From an uncultured Selenomonadales bacterium (lineage in GTDB: Bacteria; Bacillota; Negativicutes; Selenomonadales; Selenomonadaceae), in the NCBI GenBank assembly GCA_937877655.1, contig CALFJC010000102.1:1-5696 (forward strand): DNA of 5,696 nt. The letters are read 5' to 3'. Positions 4,862 through 5,696 of this stretch are shown here, piece after piece. Under the pieces are notes generated by a model. That model worked only from the letters and a program-made list of their open reading frames with translations, was not told the DNA's origin and did no database searches. The translations under genes were made by a program, and so were the position numbers. Numbering within the stretch: the first letter of the stretch is position 1; the number at the start of each line of letters is the position of its first letter.

Positions 4862-5534
4862 CGTGATGGTGATGATGAAGAATTTCTTTGCCGCGAATGT
4901 CTTTAATCGCTTTGGCAACGTCTTTTGCTCCGTAAATTGCCGAACCCGCAACCAAAACATTTGCGCCCGCCTCGCGAACGTCAAGCGAAGTTTCGGCGTT
5001 AATGCCGCCGTCAACCTCAATATCACATTCGGTCTCCATCTCCTCGATCATGTGATAGAGCATGTGAATTTTGCCCAGTTGCGACTCGATAAATTTTTGT
5101 CCGCCGTAGCCGGGATTGACTGTCATAACCAAAACCATGTCGGCATCTTCAATAAGTTCCTCAATCGCGGAAAGGGAAGTGCCGGGATTTAATGCGACGC
5201 CCGCCTTGCAACCGAGCTCGTGAATTTTTTGAATCACTCTGTGCGCATGATTCGTTGCCTCGACGTGAAAAGTTATAATGTCGGCTCCCGCCTTCGCAAA
5301 ACTTTCAATCTGCGTTTCGGGATGCTCAACCATTAAATGAACGTCAATAACGGCGTCGGTTACTCCGCGCAGGCTCTTGACGACGCCCGCGCCGATTGTA
5401 ATTTCGGGGACAAAAGTTCCGTCCATAACGTCAACATGAACATATTCCGCGCCCGCGTCCGTTACCTTTTTAATTTCGTCTGCCAGATGCGCGAAGTCCG
5501 CCGAGAGTATCGACGGCGCAATTATCGTTGCCAT
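4845..5534 (-). CDS. rpe: Ribulose-phosphate 3-epimerase
   Basis: Interconverts D-ribulose 5-phosphate and D-xylulose 5-phosphate in the pentose phosphate pathway, a cytoplasmic TIM-barrel metalloenzyme. Motifs in order: IAPSILSADF (5-14), YVHVDVMDGTFVP (31-43, metal ligands H33 and D35), DVHLMVEHP (64-72, H66), LNPGTS (115-120), TVNPGYGGQKF (138-148, phosphate-binding loop) and EVDGGIN (173-179, D175). All four metal ligands are present. AGGAGG at 5543-5548 lies 8 bases before the ATG at 5534 and directly after the stop of the upstream gene. At 229 residues it is slightly long because of a C-terminal tail EILHHHHHDDEEF, a run of five histidines followed by acidic residues. The codons for DDEEF overlap the methyltransferase start in another frame. 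Confidence 0.95.
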   Translation of the reverse strand: MATIIAPSILSADFAHLADEIKKVTDAGAEYVHVDVMDGTFVPEITIGAGVVKSLRGVTDAVIDVHLMVEHPETQIESFAKAGADIITFHVEATNHAHRVIQKIHELGCKAGVALNPGTSLSAIEELIEDADMVLVMTVNPGYGGQKFIESQLGKIHMLYHMIEEMETECDIEVDGGINAETSLDVREAGANVLVAGSAIYGAKDVAKAIKDIRGKEILHHHHHDDEEF

Positions 5535-5549
5535 AAATTTTTCCTCCTG

Positions 5550-5696
5550 TCAATCTTGAATCAGTTCCTGAAGAGTTTTATAAAGTTGTTCGGGGTCGGC
5601 GGGTTTTGTCAAATGAGCATTCATGCCCGCTTTGAGTGATCGCTGAACGTCTTCATCAAAAGCGTTCGCCGTCATTGCGATTATCGGAACTTTTTT
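5550..5696 (-). CDS. Response-regulator receiver domain, C-terminal end (partial; probable hybrid sensor kinase)
   Basis: Only the last 48 residues are in the window, from KKVPIIAMTANAFDEDVQ to the stop at 5550. They cover beta-4 to alpha-5 of a CheY-like receiver domain: IIAMTANAF contains the conserved switch Thr (T9 of the fragment), and HLTKPADPEQL contains the conserved Lys-Pro pair (K31-P32) and cis-Pro loop. The AMTANAF and KPxDPEQL wording is typical of receiver domains at the C-terminus of hybrid histidine kinases, but a stand-alone receiver cannot be excluded. The phospho-acceptor aspartate lies beyond the right edge. The gene ends 15 bases before rpe and its stop touches the rpe ribosome-binding site, so the two are probably co-transcribed. 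Confidence 0.85.
   Translation of the reverse strand, partial: KKVPIIAMTANAFDEDVQRSLKAGMNAHLTKPADPEQLYKTLQELIQD

Noticed and set aside
4845..4885. Five-histidine tail considered as vector or cloning contamination
   Set aside because: The codons are followed without interruption by a complete methyltransferase gene and further chromosomal-type genes, and no vector sequence is present.
4862..5026. N-terminal extension of the methyltransferase frame
   Set aside because: The extra 55 residues lie in the shadow of rpe and show no C5 methyltransferase features. The family normally starts a few residues before motif I, which fits ATG at 4861.

Overview
The window carries bacterial genes encoded entirely on the minus strand, so transcription runs from the right edge (position 5696) to the left (position 1). 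Strong AGGAGG-type ribosome-binding sites, moderate GC with AT-rich spacers, a PHP-type histidinol-phosphatase and an AsrC-like siroheme protein suggest an anaerobic member of the Bacillota, possibly a Selenomonas-like Negativicutes. That placement is inference; no marker gene fixes it.

In order of transcription, the right edge holds the last 48 residues of a response-regulator receiver domain (5550-5696), probably the tail of a hybrid sensor kinase. Next is rpe, ribulose-phosphate 3-epimerase (4845-5534), whose C-terminus ends in a natural five-histidine, acidic tail. The last 17 bases of rpe overlap the start of a C5-cytosine DNA methyltransferase (3944-4861). A 216-residue protein follows 5 bases later (3288-3938), most likely the cognate restriction endonuclease. 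Its stop codon overlaps the ribosome-binding site of a PHP-family histidinol-phosphatase (2507-3274). These genes look like one tightly packed transcript in which a type II restriction-modification pair sits between two housekeeping genes. A hairpin terminator (2461-2490) closes the unit.

The left half concerns sulfur. A compact siroheme sulfite/nitrite reductase-like protein with two ferredoxin clusters (1621-2442) is followed by a roughly 300-base noncoding stretch. That stretch contains a GC-rich, strongly self-complementary element that looks like a dispersed intergenic repeat. Then comes a near-consensus sigma70 promoter and a short leader with an 11-bp terminator hairpin and a competing alternative hairpin, and then a sulfate-binding lipoprotein gene of the Sbp family (137-1165). 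The leader architecture suggests transcription attenuation of sulfate uptake. Sulfate capture and sulfite reduction are consistent with one assimilation pathway, although the permease, ATPase and activation enzymes are not in the window.

At the left edge, positions 1-120 are a broken second copy of the 3' end of the sulfate-binding gene, about 97% identical over 100 bases but with a 46-base deletion that shifts the frame. No tRNA, rRNA, CRISPR array or transposase is visible. The points most worth following up are the uncharacterised sbp leader, the restriction-modification pair within the rpe-hisK unit with its divergent nuclease, and the sbp tail duplication.
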